Source: Clusia tigrina
Taxonomy: Eukaryota; Arthropoda; Insecta; Diptera; Clusiidae
Direction: 5' to 3'
DNA length: 64,000 bases
Assembly (NCBI GenBank): GCA_920105625.2
Contig: OV050031.1
Coordinates: 45,010,925 to 45,074,924 of the forward strand
Part shown: piece by piece, positions 10,779-21,506 of the stretch
Numbering within the stretch: position 1 is the first letter of the stretch
Layout: each line of letters opens with the position of its first letter
Program-made: the position numbers and the translations under genes
Notes under the pieces: generated by a model
Databases searched by the model: none
What the model was told of the DNA's origin: nothing
Seen by the model: only the letters and a program-made list of their open reading frames with translations

Positions 10779-12830
10779 GATACACTAGAGCTTCTTCTTA
10801 AAACTCATTTCCCTGATTGCCGGCCTAACACAACCAGCGACAACGATCATGGGGTGTCAGCGTACAATCGCTACAGGGCAAGAAACTCTACTATCTTCAG
10901 AATAGTAAAATTTGAAAGGGTTGAATGGGCAATCAACTCGTTTAAACCATACAAATCACCTGGACCTGATGGTATATTTCCAGCCCTACTTTCAAAAGGG
11001 ACCAGGAGATTAATACAAATTTTGGTTCAAATCTTTAGATCTACTTTAATATTGGGATATGTTCCTAAGGTTTGGCGGGAGGTTAAGGCTATATTCCTAC
11101 CAAAGGGTGGAAATAAACCCCCCGAATCTCCCAAATCCTACAGGCCAATCAGTCTAACGTCCTTCATGTTAAAAACCATGGAAAAGATATTGGACAGCTA
11201 CCTAAGAGAGGACGTAATCTCTGATACTCCACTACATAAGCTACAATTTGCCTATCAAAAAGGGAAATCTACAGTCACAGCACTGCACACAATTGTTCGT
11301 GATATTGAAAAGGCACTAGGCCTAAAGGAGGTAGCCCTCTGTGCATTCATGGACATTGAGGGTGCTTTCGACAATGCGAACTTTCAAGCAATAGAACTGG
11401 CACTCTCCAACAGGGGAGCAGATCCAGCAATAGTAAAATGGGTAAGCAATATGCTAAACCAAAGAATAATCACAGCCTCTTTAGGGCAAGTTAACATGAG
11501 TGTTACAGCGGTAAAGGGATGTCCGCAGGGGGGAGTACTATCACCACTGCTATGGTCCATACTAGTTGATAACCTAATACAGATCCTTAATAATAAAGGA
11601 TACAAAACAATTGGATATGCAGATGACATATCTATAATAATCCAAGGCAATCATGAAAGGACTATTGGAGACCTGATGCAAGATGCCTTAGACACAACAT
11701 GGGAGTGGTGCAGGAAAGAGGGGCTATCAATCAACCCCACCAAAACCACTATTGTCCCCTTCACCAGGAAAAGGACATTTGATATCCCAACATTAAAAAT
11801 TAATGGAATAGAGGTACCCTTACATGAAGAGGTAAAATATCTAGGTATCATCCTGGATAAAAAACTCACCTGGGAGGCACAACTTAACTCGGTAATAAAA
11901 AAAGCCACGAAAAACCTTTGGACTACAAACCAACTTCTGGGAAAATCCTGGGGTCTAAGCCCCAAAATGACCTTCTGGATATACACCCAAATGGTTAAAC
12001 CCATCATACTATATGGGGCATTGGTATGGTGGGGAAAAACAAAACAAACAACAGCCAAATTAAAACTGTGCAAATTACAAAGGCTGGCATGCCTAAGCAT
12101 CACAGGGGCTATGAGAACTACCCCAACTGCTGGCATGGAAGCGCTGTTAAATTTACCACCGCTACACCTAGCAATACAAGAGGAAGCTGCAAGGCAAGCA
12201 CTCTCAATCCATGCAAATGAAAAATTCAAACCAGCAAATCTCACTGGACACCTAGAAATTCTAAATTTGGTCAAAGATGCTATGCACATGACCCAGGTAA
12301 GTGGCCACACAGACTCAGTACTCAATTTCACCAAGAGGTACAATGTCATATTCCCATCAAGGGAGGAGTGGAACGATAGCCCAACATGGCTACACGATGA
12401 TTCGCAAAAATGGTATACAGATGGATCCAAAACGCTCAAGGGGGTAGGAGCAGGAATAGTGGGACCTAGAGCACACAAATCAATAACCCTAAGTGCAGAT
12501 ACCACGATTTTCCATGCGGAGCTCTATGCTATAATGGAAACAGTGGAAATCTTATCTAAAAGAGGACTTAAAGGAGTAAAAATTAAAATACTCTCAGACA
12601 GTCAATCAGTCCTCAAAGCTCTTAAAAGCTACACATTTACATCAAAAGTCCTTATAGAGTGTAACAACGCACTCAACGAACTGGTCATCCACAATCAGGT
12701 CTCTCTAATTTGGGTGCCAGGACACGAAGGACACGAAGGTAACGAAAAGGCAGACCTTTATGCCAAAAAAGGGGCTGAAGATCATTTATTGGACCCACCC
12801 CCTTCTTTGGCTTTAATAAAAACAACATAA
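10779..12830 (+). pseudogene. ORF2 piece 3: reverse transcriptase and RNase H
   Basis: The frame is open for about 680 codons after the TAG. Reverse transcriptase motifs are in order: KSPGPDGIFPALL, SYRPISLTSFMLK, AFMDIEGAFDNANF (first catalytic Asp), GCPQGGVLSPLLW, and GYADDISII at about 11612 (catalytic Asp pair). VKYLGIILDKKLTW marks the thumb. An RNase H domain spans roughly 12409-12770 with WYTDGSK, HAELYAI, LSDSQSVLKAL and ADLYAK, giving the four acidic residues. RNase H in ORF2 separates this element from jockey-type elements. The frame ends at TAA 12828-12830 after a one-base slip in the C run at 12798-12802. Confidence 0.88.
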
Positions 12831-13231
12831 AACAAGAGACCAAAAAATGTATCGAACATAAAATCAGCGAATATTGGAATGGCATTGACGGCCTCGATCA
12901 CTCCAAAAAATTCCTGAGCTTTGACGCTAATAGAGCAAAAATCGCTCTTACCTTAAACAAAAAATGCCTTAGATTACTCTCTGGAGCATTAACAGGCCAC
13001 TTCGCCTGCAACAAACACCTACACAAAATAGGTATATCTAGCACGAGCACTTGCATATTCTGCTGTGATGAAGAGGAGTCTATGGGGCACTTAATCACCA
13101 ACTGTGATGCATTAGGCCACAGGAGACACAGGATCTTAGGTTCCTATATACTAGAAGATGAAGACCTTCAAATGCTCTGTCCAAAGGAGCTGGTCCGATT
13201 CCTTGATATACTAAGTATACTAAATAATTAA
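12800..13231 (+). pseudogene. ORF2 piece 4: C-terminal Cys/His domain
   Basis: In the frame one base back from piece 3, coding continues with FGFNKNNIKQETKKCIEHKI and ends at TAA 13229-13231. It contains CIFC...MGHLITNC, a C-x2-C-x8-H-x4-C arrangement typical of the C-terminal nucleic-acid-binding motif of LOA and I group ORF2 proteins. The piece has no start of its own and is reached only if the C-run frameshift is ignored. A 67-residue antisense frame at 12898-13101 is a shadow. Confidence 0.75.
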
Positions 13232-13313
13232 GTACGAAGGGGCGCACAATAGATCAAGTTGGTCGCAGTGCATAAAGGCCTTAGCCTAACCCTTACAATC
13301 ATTACATCATTAC
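13232..13313 (+). other. 3' UTR and ATTAC-type tail of LOA-like element
   Basis: An 82-bp 3' UTR ends in ACAATCATTACATCATTAC, a short-repeat tail in place of poly(A). The right target duplication ATTAATATAAGT (13314-13325) follows directly. Confidence 0.75.
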
Positions 13314-16300
13314 ATTAATATAAGTAGCATTGAAATTTTCAATGGTAACGCAATTTACTTTAGTTAGCATTGATATTTTCAATGAAAATGCAATTTTATT
13401 TTAATTGGCATTAAAATTGTCAATGGTAGTGCAATTTAATTTTAATTGACATTGGAATTGTCACTGGTAATGCAATTGAATTTTAATTTGCATTGAAATT
13501 TTCAATGGTAATGCAATTTAATTTTAATTGGCATTGGAACTTTCAATGGTAATGCGATTGCTTGGAATTGTCAATGGTAATGAAATTAAAATTAAATTGC
13601 ATATTCACTTTAATTAGCATTGGAATTGTCAATGGTAATAAAATTTAATTGTAATTAGCATTGGAATTTTCAATGGTAATGCAATTTTAATTTAATAGGC
13701 AATGGAATTATCTATGGTAATGCAATTTAATTTAATTGTAATTGGCATAGGAACTGTCAATGGTAATGCAATTTACCTTTAATTAGCATTGGAATTTTCA
13801 AATGTATTGCAATTTAATTGGCATTGGAATTTTCGCAGATAATGCAATTTAATTTTAATTGTGATGGGAATTTTCAATGGTAATGCAGTTAAACTTTAAT
13901 TATCATTGGAATTTTCAATTGTATTGCAATTTAATTATAATTGGCATTGAAATTTTCGAAGATATCTTAATTTAATTTTAATTGGCATTCGAATCAATAA
14001 TTGTGCAATTTAATTTCAATTGGCATTGAAATTGTCAATGTTAATGCAACTTAATTTTAATTGGAATTATAATTTTTAATGGTAATGCAATTTAATTGTA
14101 ATTAGCATTGGAATTGTTTATGGTAAAGCAATTTTATTTTAATTGTCATTGGAATTGTCAATGGTAATGCAATTTAAATTTAATTAGCATTGGAATTTTC
14201 AATGGTAATGCAATTTAATTTTAATTGGCATTGGAATTTTCAATGGTAATAAAAATTACTTTTAATTAGTATTGAAATTTTCAGAGGAAATGCAATTTAA
14301 TTTTCATTGGCGTTGGTATTTCAAATAAAAATGCCATTTAATTTTAACTGCCATTGGAATTTTCAATGGCAATGCATCTCAATTTTAATTTGTATTGAAA
14401 TTGTCTATGGTAATGCAATTTTATTCTAATTGGCAATGGAATTGTCAATTATAATGCTATTAATTTTAATTGGCATTGGAATTGTCAATGGCAATGCAAT
14501 TTAACTTTAATTAGCAATGGAGTTTTCAATTGTTATGCAATTTAATTTTACTTGGCAATTGAATATTCAATGGTAATGCATTTTAATTTAAATTAGCAAT
14601 GGAATTTTCAATGCTAATGCAATTTAATGTTAATTACCATTGAAATTTCCACTGATAATGGAATTTAATTTAATTGACATTGAATTTGAGTAATGCAACT
14701 GAATTTTAATTTGCTTAGAAATTTTCAATGGAAATGCAATTTAATTTTAATTTCATTGGTTACGCGATTTAACTTTAATTGGCATTGGAACTTTCAATGG
14801 TAATGCAATTTGATTTTAATTGGCATTGGAATTGTCAATGGTAATGAAATTAAAATTAAATTGCATTTTCACTTTCATTAGCATTGGAATTGTCAATGGT
14901 AATAAAATTTAATTGTAATTAGCATTGGAACTTTCAATGGCAATGCAATTTTAATTTAATAGGCAATGGAATTATCTATGGTAATGCAATTTAATTTAAT
15001 TGTAATTAGCATAGGAACTGTTAATGGTAATGCAATTTAACTTTAGATAGCATTGGAATTTTCAAATGTATTTCAATTTAATTGGCATTGGAATTTTCGC
15101 AGATAATGCAATTTAATTTTAATTGTCATTGGAATTTTCAATGGTAATGCAGTTGAACTTTAATTAGCATTGGAATTTTCAATTGTATTGCAATTTTATT
15201 ATAATTGGCATTGTAGTTTTCGAAGATATCTTAATTTAATTTTAATTGGCATTAGAATCAATGGTTGTGCAATTTAATTTCAATTGGCATTGAAATTGTA
15301 AATGTTAATGCAACTTAATTTTAATTGGAATTGGAATTTTTAATGGTAATGCAATTTAATTGTAATTAGCATTGGAGTTGTTTATGGTAAAGCAACTTTA
15401 TTTTAATTGTAATTGGAATTGTCAATGGTAATGCAATTTAACTTTAATTCGCATTGGAATTTTCAATGGCAATGCAATTTAATTTTAATTAGCATTGGAA
15501 TTGTCAATGGTAATGCAAATTAATTGTAATTACCAATGGAATTTTCAATGATAATGTATTTTAATTTTAATTGGCATTGGAATTGTCAATGGGAATGCAG
15601 TTTAACTTAATTTTCTATGGTAGAGCAATTTTATTTTAATTAGCATGAAAATTTTCAGTTGTAATGACATTTAATTGAAATTAGCATTAACATTTTCAAT
15701 GGAAACGCGATTTAATTTTAATTAGCATTGGAATTGTCAATAGTTATGCGAATTAATATAAGTAGCATTGAAACTTTCAATGGTAACGCAATTTACTTTA
15801 GTTAGCATTGATATTTTCAATAAAAATGCAATTTTATTTTAATTGGCATTAGAATTGTCAATGGTAGTGCAATTTAATTTTAATTGACATTGGAATTGTC
15901 ACTGGTAATGCAATTGAATTTTAATTTGCATTGAAATTTTCAATGGTAATGCAATTTAATTTTAATTAGCATTGGAATTTTCAATGGTAATGCAATTAAA
16001 TTTTCATTTCCTTTGAATTTTTCAATGGTAATACAATTTAATTGTCATTGGAATTGTCAATGGAAATGCAATTTAATTGATAATAAGCATTGGAATTTTC
16101 AATGGTAATGCACTTTAATTTTAATTAGCATTGGTATTTTCAATGGTAATGCAATTTCATTTTGTTTAGCAGTAAAATTTTTAACGGTAGTGCAATTTAA
16201 TTGAAATTAGAATTTAAAATTTTTAATAGTAAAGCAGTTTAATTTAAGTAACATTGGAATATTCAATGGTAATGCAATTTGACTTTAATTAGCATTGAAA

Positions 16301-16881
16301 TTTTCACATATAATGGAATTTAATTTAATTAACTAAGAATTTGAGTAATGCAACTTAATTTTAATTTGCTTTGAAATTTTCAATGGAAATGCAATTTAAT
16401 TTTAATTTCATTGGTTACGCAATTTAAAAATTAATTGGCATTGGAAGTTTCAATGGTAATGCAATTTGATTTTAATTGGCATTGGAATTGTCAATTAAAA
16501 TTAAAATTAAATTGCATTTTCACTTTCATTAGCATTGGAATTGTCAATGGTAATAAAGATTAATTGTAATTAGCATTGAAATTTTCAATGGAAATGCAAT
16601 TTTATTTTAATTGGCATTGGAATTGTCAATGTTAATGTAACTTAATTTTAATTGGAATTGGAATTTTTAATGGTAATGCAATTTAATTGTAATTAGCATT
16701 GGAGTTGTTTATGGTAAAGCAATTTTATTTTAATTGTCATTGGAATTGTCAATGGTAATGCCATTTAACTTTAATTCGCATTGGAATTTTCAATGGTAAT
16801 GCAATTTAATTTTAATTGGAATTGGAATTGTCAATGGTAATGCAAATGAATTGTAATTACCAAAGGAATTTTCAATGATAT
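13314..16881 (+). repeat. 41-bp satellite array, block 3
   Basis: About 85 monomers in plus orientation. Landmark variants seen in the right half also occur here: the micro-inverted monomer at about 13584, 14847 and 16497, and TTAGTTAGCATTGATATTTT at about 13355 and 15790. Here they are closer together and less regular, so the higher-order period is degraded. Ends at the copia-type insertion. No gene is present. Confidence 0.95.
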
Positions 16882-17110
16882 TATTAGAGATTTAAATAAA
16901 TTAAGTACACAGTGGTTTTAAATTACTTTTAATTTATAGCTTATTGAATTCAATGGCAGTTGTATTTCTTAACGACACGCGCTTGTTTTAAGAACGGAAC
17001 AGCGAATTATAGAAGAATTAAGAATGAATGTTACAAGACGTCAAGAACAAGAAAAGCAAAGCGTTGCCATATAGTTTAAAAAACTAATTAAAGTACTTTA
17101 TACTCTAACA
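16882..17110 (-). repeat. 3' LTR of copia-type element
   Basis: 229 bp. In element orientation it starts TGTTAGAG and ends CTCTAATA, a near-perfect 8-bp terminal inverted repeat. It is identical to the 5' LTR at 21278-21506 except for two substitutions, close together in the stretch ACTTTTAATTTATAGC versus ACTTTGAATTTATTGC. The left flank GATAT is the target duplication. Confidence 0.95.
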
Positions 17111-17119
17111 CCCCCACTT
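17111..17119 (-). other. Polypurine tract of copia-type element
   Basis: AAGTGGGGG in element orientation lies directly before the 3' LTR. It is the expected primer for plus-strand DNA synthesis. Confidence 0.8.
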
Positions 17120-17152
17120 AAAGTGCTTTTATTGTAAATACATTTTTTTTTT

Positions 17153-19975
17153 TTAATTTCTATTAATTGATACCCCCAAATTCATTGAACAAAAATTATG
17201 CTTAGCCACGGTTAGTCCCTTTGTTAAGATATCAGCTGGCATCTCATTTGTCATCATGTAAGATATTTTTATTGAGCCCTCGCTGACATGATTTCGCATA
17301 AAATGGTGGCGTATGTCTATATGTTTTGTTCGCTGATGATATCCAAAATTATCGATGAGTTTCTGCGCACTTTGGTTATCATTATACATCTCAACAGTGT
17401 TACATGGTATACCGATTTCCTCGAAAATTGATTTCAGGTATAGCGCCTCCTTGGTAGCATCGGACATAGCCAAATACTCTGATTCTGTACTAGAAAGTGC
17501 GACCGTACGCTGCTTACGTGCCTCCCAACAAATAGCAGCTCCAGATAACAAGAAAGCGTAACCAGAATAAGAACGCCTGTCAACCATGTCAGCACCCCAA
17601 TCAGCATCTACTACTCCGAAAAAATGCGAGTCATTTTTTGTGTACAGCAATCCATGGTGCAATGTACCTTTAAGGTATCTGAGTATCCGTTTTGCTGCTT
17701 TCCAATGTTCGACACCATAATTTGAGTTGAATTGACTTAGTGAATTGACTGCGTACGCGATATCAGGACGTGTTTGAACTGCCAGGTACATTAATGCGCC
17801 AATAAGGCTCTGGTAAGGGTACTGCTTCATCACATCTTCGTTTATCTCGCTTGGTTTGGTGAGCTTCAAATTAACTTCTATTGGTGTTTGTGCTGGTTTA
17901 CAATCCTCCATACCGAAACGCTTTAGAATATTTTTGGTGTATTCGCTTTGTACCAGAAATACTTGGTGCTTTTCTAAATTTTGATGAAATTGTAGTCCCA
18001 GACAAGTATTTACATTCCCCATATCTTTCATTTCAAAATCGTTTGTTAAAGCTGTTTTTAGCATTTCAATTTGTTGTTTATTATTAGACGCGATTAGCAA
18101 ATCATCGACGTAGATTGTTACTAGCATTATGTCTCCATCATTATTGTCTACAAATAAACATGGGTCTTGTTTTGTTGCGCTTAAGCCTAAACTCTTTAAT
18201 TTTGTAGTTAATTTCAAATACCAAGATAATCCTGATTGTCTGAGGCCATAAAGTGCCTTCTTTAATAAACATACTGGATCTTTACATTTATTAATTGTTT
18301 TCAACCATCGTTCTGCAGTGTTACGTACATGCTCGCTGACTTTTTTGTTACTTGATCCAACTAGTTTGCCAGCTTTAATTTTCTTCAGAATATCAATCAA
18401 ATGCTCTGGTACTTCCATATGAACGCTTTCTTCAAGCTCGCCGTTTAGGTAGGCTGTCACCACATCCATTTGGTGAATTTGCAAATCAAATTTTGCTGCA
18501 AGAGCCGACAACAGCCGAATTGATGTTGACCTAACAACCGGTGAAAAAGTGTGCTGAAAATCTTCACCAGGACGTTGTGCAAACCCTTTAGCTACGAGTC
18601 GCACCTTAGTCTTACCGTTAGGGGTACCATCATTTTTGGTACGAAATACAAGTCTATTTCCAATCACTTTTCGCGATTTTGGTCGTTCTATTATCTCCCA
18701 TGTGTTGTTTTTTAGTTGAGCTATAAACTCATCCTCAAGCGCTTTGTACCATGATTCAGCAGAACTAGTTTTTAATGCATCTGCCATCGTTTCAGGATAT
18801 TCAGACAAAAATGCCATTTCGCATTCTTCAAAAAGATCATTTTCATTATCGGAGGTATCTGACTCACCTTTGATATTTTCGTTTTTACTCTGTACTCTGC
18901 TGTATATCTTTTTAGGCCTTCCACGTGAACCACTTCGAATAATTTTTGGTCGACCTCTGCCACGTTGTGCACTCTCACCTCGATTATCACAAATTTCTTC
19001 AGCTTCTGATTCTTCATCAGAATTTTTACTGACAATGTCATTTTCAAATTGTTTGATTTGAATTTTCGCGCACGGTTCGCTACTACATTGCACGAAAACA
19101 CCACTTTTTTCATCATTAAACCCGTTTTTATCGACGAAAACTACGTCGCGGCTTATAACGACTTTTCGCTTCTCCGGAGACCATAATCTGTACGCTTTAG
19201 ATTCATTAGAGTAACCGATAAAAATATGTGCTTGTGATTTCGAGTCAAATTTTCCTCTTATATTGTTTTTGCCTAAAACATATACCTTTGTACCAAACAC
19301 TTGCATATGTATCACTGTGGGCTTTTTATTAGTCCATACTGTATATGGAATTTCACCCTTAAGAGCTTTTGTGGGACACCGATTTCGAATATAGCACGCC
19401 GTGTTAATAGCTTCGGCCCAAAAACTTTTTGGAGCATTAGCTTGCTGCAACATGCACCTGGCCATCTCGACCAATGTTCTGTTTTTGCGCTCGGCGATCC
19501 CATTTTGTTCGGGAGTGTGTGGAGCTGTTAACCGTCTTTTAATACCGTATTTTTTTAGATAAGCACTAAATTCACCGTTTATATATTCAGTACCGTTATC
19601 AGTTTGAAGATTTTTTATTTGCTTGCCGGTAAAATTTTCAACTGCATTTTTATACTGCTTAAATGCGCTGAAGGCTTCTGACTTTTTCTTTAAGAAAAAC
19701 ACTTCACAATAACGCGATTTATCATCAATAAAAGTTATAAAATAGTTAGCTCCACCATTTGATGCATTTCGCATTGGTCCGCAGACGTCACTGTGTACGA
19801 TTTCTAACACATCACTTGTTCTGCATTCATTTCGTTTTGGAAAATTCAAACGTGTTTGTTTTTCGCTTATGCAGATTTCACAGACTGACATATTTTGGTT
19901 GGGGTTTATTTTTATTCCATGCACTAGATTGCTTTTTGATAAATCTTTCAAGTCTTTTTCATTTAAATGACCCAT
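17153..19975 (-). CDS. Copia-type Pol: integrase, reverse transcriptase, RNase H
   Basis: 940 open codons. The integrase catalytic core shows D63 (HSDVCGP), D126 (QTDNGTEY) and E162 (NGIAERKN), a D-D-35-E spacing. The Cys pair C32/C35 of the zinc-binding domain remains, but its first His, usually in a WHxRxGH motif, is lost. An acidic, Arg/Gly/Pro-rich linker covers about 300-390. Reverse transcriptase runs from about 410: VRLVAKGF, QMDVVTAYLNGEL, KALYGLRQS and the catalytic YVDD at 622-625. RNase H covers about 785-920 with DADWGAD, SSTESEY, YNDNQSA and ADILTKG. The M at 19975 is probably only an internal methionine: the natural protein is fused to Gag-protease upstream, and a short deletion here breaks that fusion. 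Confidence 0.93.
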   Translation of the reverse strand: MGHLNEKDLKDLSKSNLVHGIKINPNQNMSVCEICISEKQTRLNFPKRNECRTSDVLEIVHSDVCGPMRNASNGGANYFITFIDDKSRYCEVFFLKKKSEAFSAFKQYKNAVENFTGKQIKNLQTDNGTEYINGEFSAYLKKYGIKRRLTAPHTPEQNGIAERKNRTLVEMARCMLQQANAPKSFWAEAINTACYIRNRCPTKALKGEIPYTVWTNKKPTVIHMQVFGTKVYVLGKNNIRGKFDSKSQAHIFIGYSNESKAYRLWSPEKRKVVISRDVVFVDKNGFNDEKSGVFVQCSSEPCAKIQIKQFENDIVSKNSDEESEAEEICDNRGESAQRGRGRPKIIRSGSRGRPKKIYSRVQSKNENIKGESDTSDNENDLFEECEMAFLSEYPETMADALKTSSAESWYKALEDEFIAQLKNNTWEIIERPKSRKVIGNRLVFRTKNDGTPNGKTKVRLVAKGFAQRPGEDFQHTFSPVVRSTSIRLLSALAAKFDLQIHQMDVVTAYLNGELEESVHMEVPEHLIDILKKIKAGKLVGSSNKKVSEHVRNTAERWLKTINKCKDPVCLLKKALYGLRQSGLSWYLKLTTKLKSLGLSATKQDPCLFVDNNDGDIMLVTIYVDDLLIASNNKQQIEMLKTALTNDFEMKDMGNVNTCLGLQFHQNLEKHQVFLVQSEYTKNILKRFGMEDCKPAQTPIEVNLKLTKPSEINEDVMKQYPYQSLIGALMYLAVQTRPDIAYAVNSLSQFNSNYGVEHWKAAKRILRYLKGTLHHGLLYTKNDSHFFGVVDADWGADMVDRRSYSGYAFLLSGAAICWEARKQRTVALSSTESEYLAMSDATKEALYLKSIFEEIGIPCNTVEMYNDNQSAQKLIDNFGYHQRTKHIDIRHHFMRNHVSEGSIKISYMMTNEMPADILTKGLTVAKHNFCSMNLGVSINRN

Positions 19976-20130
19976 GTACAGACCGCGCTTGCACTTTGCT
20001 GACTTTCATTTACGAAATACAAATTTCCTGATCTTTCTGCGCGACAAACGAGTTGGTTGTTTTTATTTATTACATCAGCTTCATTACGACGAAAACGTAC
20101 CTCATAGCCTTTGTCAACAATTTTTGATAC
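19963..20130 (-). pseudogene. Remnant linking protease to integrase
   Basis: This stretch is in frame with gag-protease beyond its TAG. It starts VSKIVDKGYEVRF, which with the preceding NLL forms the copia signature NLLxVSK, and runs about 50 residues to ASAVCTWVI and a TAA at 19963-19965. The normal join to the integrase zinc domain is missing: the LWHxR segment is absent and the frame changes at about 19975. It is a piece of the original polyprotein stranded between two lesions. Confidence 0.75.
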
Positions 20131-21186
20131 CTATAAAAGATTTGTGCGTAAATCTTCAACAAACATTACTTCATTTAAGGCAATTTTATCTTCGCGACCG
20201 TTTACGTTTACAAGCATTTGCATTTTACCGACACCCTGTATTTTTGTATTGTTTTTATTTGCCAAATTCAACACTTTTTCAGTTTTTTCTAAATTTGCAA
20301 AATTTTCCCTATCAGCACTCATATGCGACGTGCAGCCACTATCTAAGCACCATCGAGTTTCACTTTTGCATATTAACGCGTTTTCCGCACAATGAAAAGA
20401 GTTAATGTTTTCGACTGCATTTCTCGCACTACATTCGCTTTTTGTTTTGGTTTTGCAATTTCTAGCAAAATGACCAAATTTGCCGCATTTAAAACATCCC
20501 TTTTGTTTTCCTTTTGATTCGTTTGGATTTTCGCTTTGACAGTTGCTTGTGTTCTTTTCGTTGGGTTTTTTCCAGAAATTTTTCTTCTTATTTGCATACA
20601 ACACGCTTTCGTCATCTTTTTCTTGTTTTGCTTTGCGCGATTCGGCTTCTTCCAATATTTTCACACGAAGGACTTCGGGACTTGGCAAATCATCACGTGT
20701 CTCCAATGCGCAACGGAAAGTTTCAAATGAATCGGGTAGACTGTACAAAAGTAGTATAGCCAACAGATCATCACCAATTGGAACATTTATTTCTTTCAAT
20801 TTGTTTACTGCATCAAAAAAGTCGTTGATGTGTTCGCGAACTTTTCCACTTGCTCGCATTTTGGCCAGTGCTACTCGCTTTAATAGTGATGCCTTTCTTG
20901 CAGGTCCATGTGAAGAATATGTTCCAGCTAATTTTTCCCACATTTCGTGCGAAGTCGTACATTCAGAAATCTGCCCGAGCTCCGATGAACTCACTGCAAG
21001 TAATATTTCTGCACATGCCTTTTGGTCACCGTTGTTCCATGCCGCTGTGTCACCACCAGTTGGGTATGGCTTACTTCCATCAACAAATGGCCATAAATCA
21101 TTTTTAATAAGTATGGCTTTCATATGCAGCTTCCAAGTGTCGTAATTGTCCGCTCCAAGCGGCTCAATTCTAACAAAGGACGACAT
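20131..21186 (-). CDS. Copia-type Gag-protease
   Basis: 351 residues from ATG 21186. The N-terminal capsid-like domain (LGADNYDTWKLHMKAIL to about 185) is the UBN2/DUF4219 type seen in many insect copia elements. A single CCHC knuckle is CFKCGKFGHFARNC (C231, C234, H239, C244), for RNA packaging. An aspartic protease follows with active-site motif WCLDSGCTSHM (D282). The frame stops at TAG 20131-20133 in the middle of a conserved serine-containing motif, so the protease C-terminus is cut off in this copy. Copia elements normally make one Gag-Pol chain with Gag expressed in excess; the stop here looks like mutation rather than a regulatory signal. Confidence 0.92.
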   Translation of the reverse strand: MSSFVRIEPLGADNYDTWKLHMKAILIKNDLWPFVDGSKPYPTGGDTAAWNNGDQKACAEILLAVSSSELGQISECTTSHEMWEKLAGTYSSHGPARKASLLKRVALAKMRASGKVREHINDFFDAVNKLKEINVPIGDDLLAILLLYSLPDSFETFRCALETRDDLPSPEVLRVKILEEAESRKAKQEKDDESVLYANKKKNFWKKPNEKNTSNCQSENPNESKGKQKGCFKCGKFGHFARNCKTKTKSECSARNAVENINSFHCAENALICKSETRWCLDSGCTSHMSADRENFANLEKTEKVLNLANKNNTKIQGVGKMQMLVNVNGREDKIALNEVMFVEDLRTNLL

Positions 21187-21260
21187 CTTCTGTCACACAC
21201 GTTTTTCACGTTTTTATACACGTTTTTCGCGACTATCGAAAAAAATGTCACCCGTTATGT

Positions 21261-21277
21261 GGCCTGGGCCCATAACC
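21261..21277 (-). other. Primer-binding site, initiator-Met tRNA internal type
   Basis: GGTTATGGGCCCAGGCC in element orientation adjoins the 5' LTR. It matches the anticodon-arm region of initiator methionine tRNA, the half-tRNA primer characteristic of copia. Confidence 0.85.
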
Positions 21278-21506
21278 TATTAGAGATTTAAATAAATTAA
21301 GTACACAGTGGTTTTAAATTACTTTGAATTTATTGCTTATTGAATTCAATGGCAGTTGTATTTCTTAACGACACGCGCTTGTTTTAAGAACGGAACAGCG
21401 AATTATAGAAGAATTAAGAATGAATGTTACAAGACGTCAAGAACAAGAAAAGCAAAGCGTTGCCATATAGTTTAAAAAACTAATTAAAGTACTTTATACT
21501 CTAACA
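21278..21506 (-). repeat. 5' LTR of copia-type element
   Basis: 229 bp, starting TGTTAGAGTATAAAG and ending CTCTAATA in element orientation. TATAAAG (plus-strand 21492-21498) lies only a few bases from the LTR start and may serve as promoter TATA. The right flank GATAT is the second copy of the target duplication. Confidence 0.95.

Larger units (their letters stand above)
8031..13313 (+). mobile_element. LOA-like non-LTR retrotransposon, full length, inactive
   Basis: The element is bounded by a 12-bp target-site duplication ATTAATATAAGT (8019-8030 and 13314-13325). Joining the flanks restores a normal satellite monomer. Order: 5' UTR, ORF1 (8507-9628), ORF2 (9625-13231, broken into four open pieces), short 3' UTR, and an end made of ATTAC/ATC repeats rather than poly(A). 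ORF2 has endonuclease, reverse transcriptase, RNase H and a C-terminal cysteine-histidine motif. RNase H, the ORF1 type and the 3' tail together point to the LOA clade within the I group. ORF1 is intact. ORF2 carries two frameshifts and one nonsense codon, so the copy cannot move by itself. Clade call is by remembered architecture; an I-type relative is the alternative. Confidence 0.85.
16882..21506 (-). mobile_element. Copia-type LTR retrotransposon, complete, recently inserted, inactive
   Basis: This is a complete Ty1/copia element on the minus strand, 4,625 bp. It has 229-bp LTRs at 16882-17110 and 21278-21506 and a 5-bp target duplication GATAT (16877-16881 and 21507-21511); joining the flanks restores a satellite monomer. 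In transcription order: LTR, primer site matching the internal part of initiator-Met tRNA, gag-protease, integrase-RT-RNase H, polypurine tract, LTR. The enzyme order (integrase before RT) defines copia. The LTRs differ at two positions, near 16935 and 16943 in the left copy. One nonsense codon and one small out-of-frame deletion separate the gag-protease frame from the rest, so the copy is non-autonomous. Confidence 0.95.

Noticed and set aside
11651..12505. 284-residue antisense open frame in the LOA-like element
   Set aside because: It lies entirely opposite the RT/RNase H coding frame and has no recognisable domain. It is a shadow of codon usage on the sense strand.
20131..20133. Possible programmed readthrough stop between gag-protease and pol in the copia-type element
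   Set aside because: The TAG lies inside the protease in a conserved NLLxVSK motif where a serine codon is expected, and a separate frameshift follows. This is nonsense mutation, not regulation.
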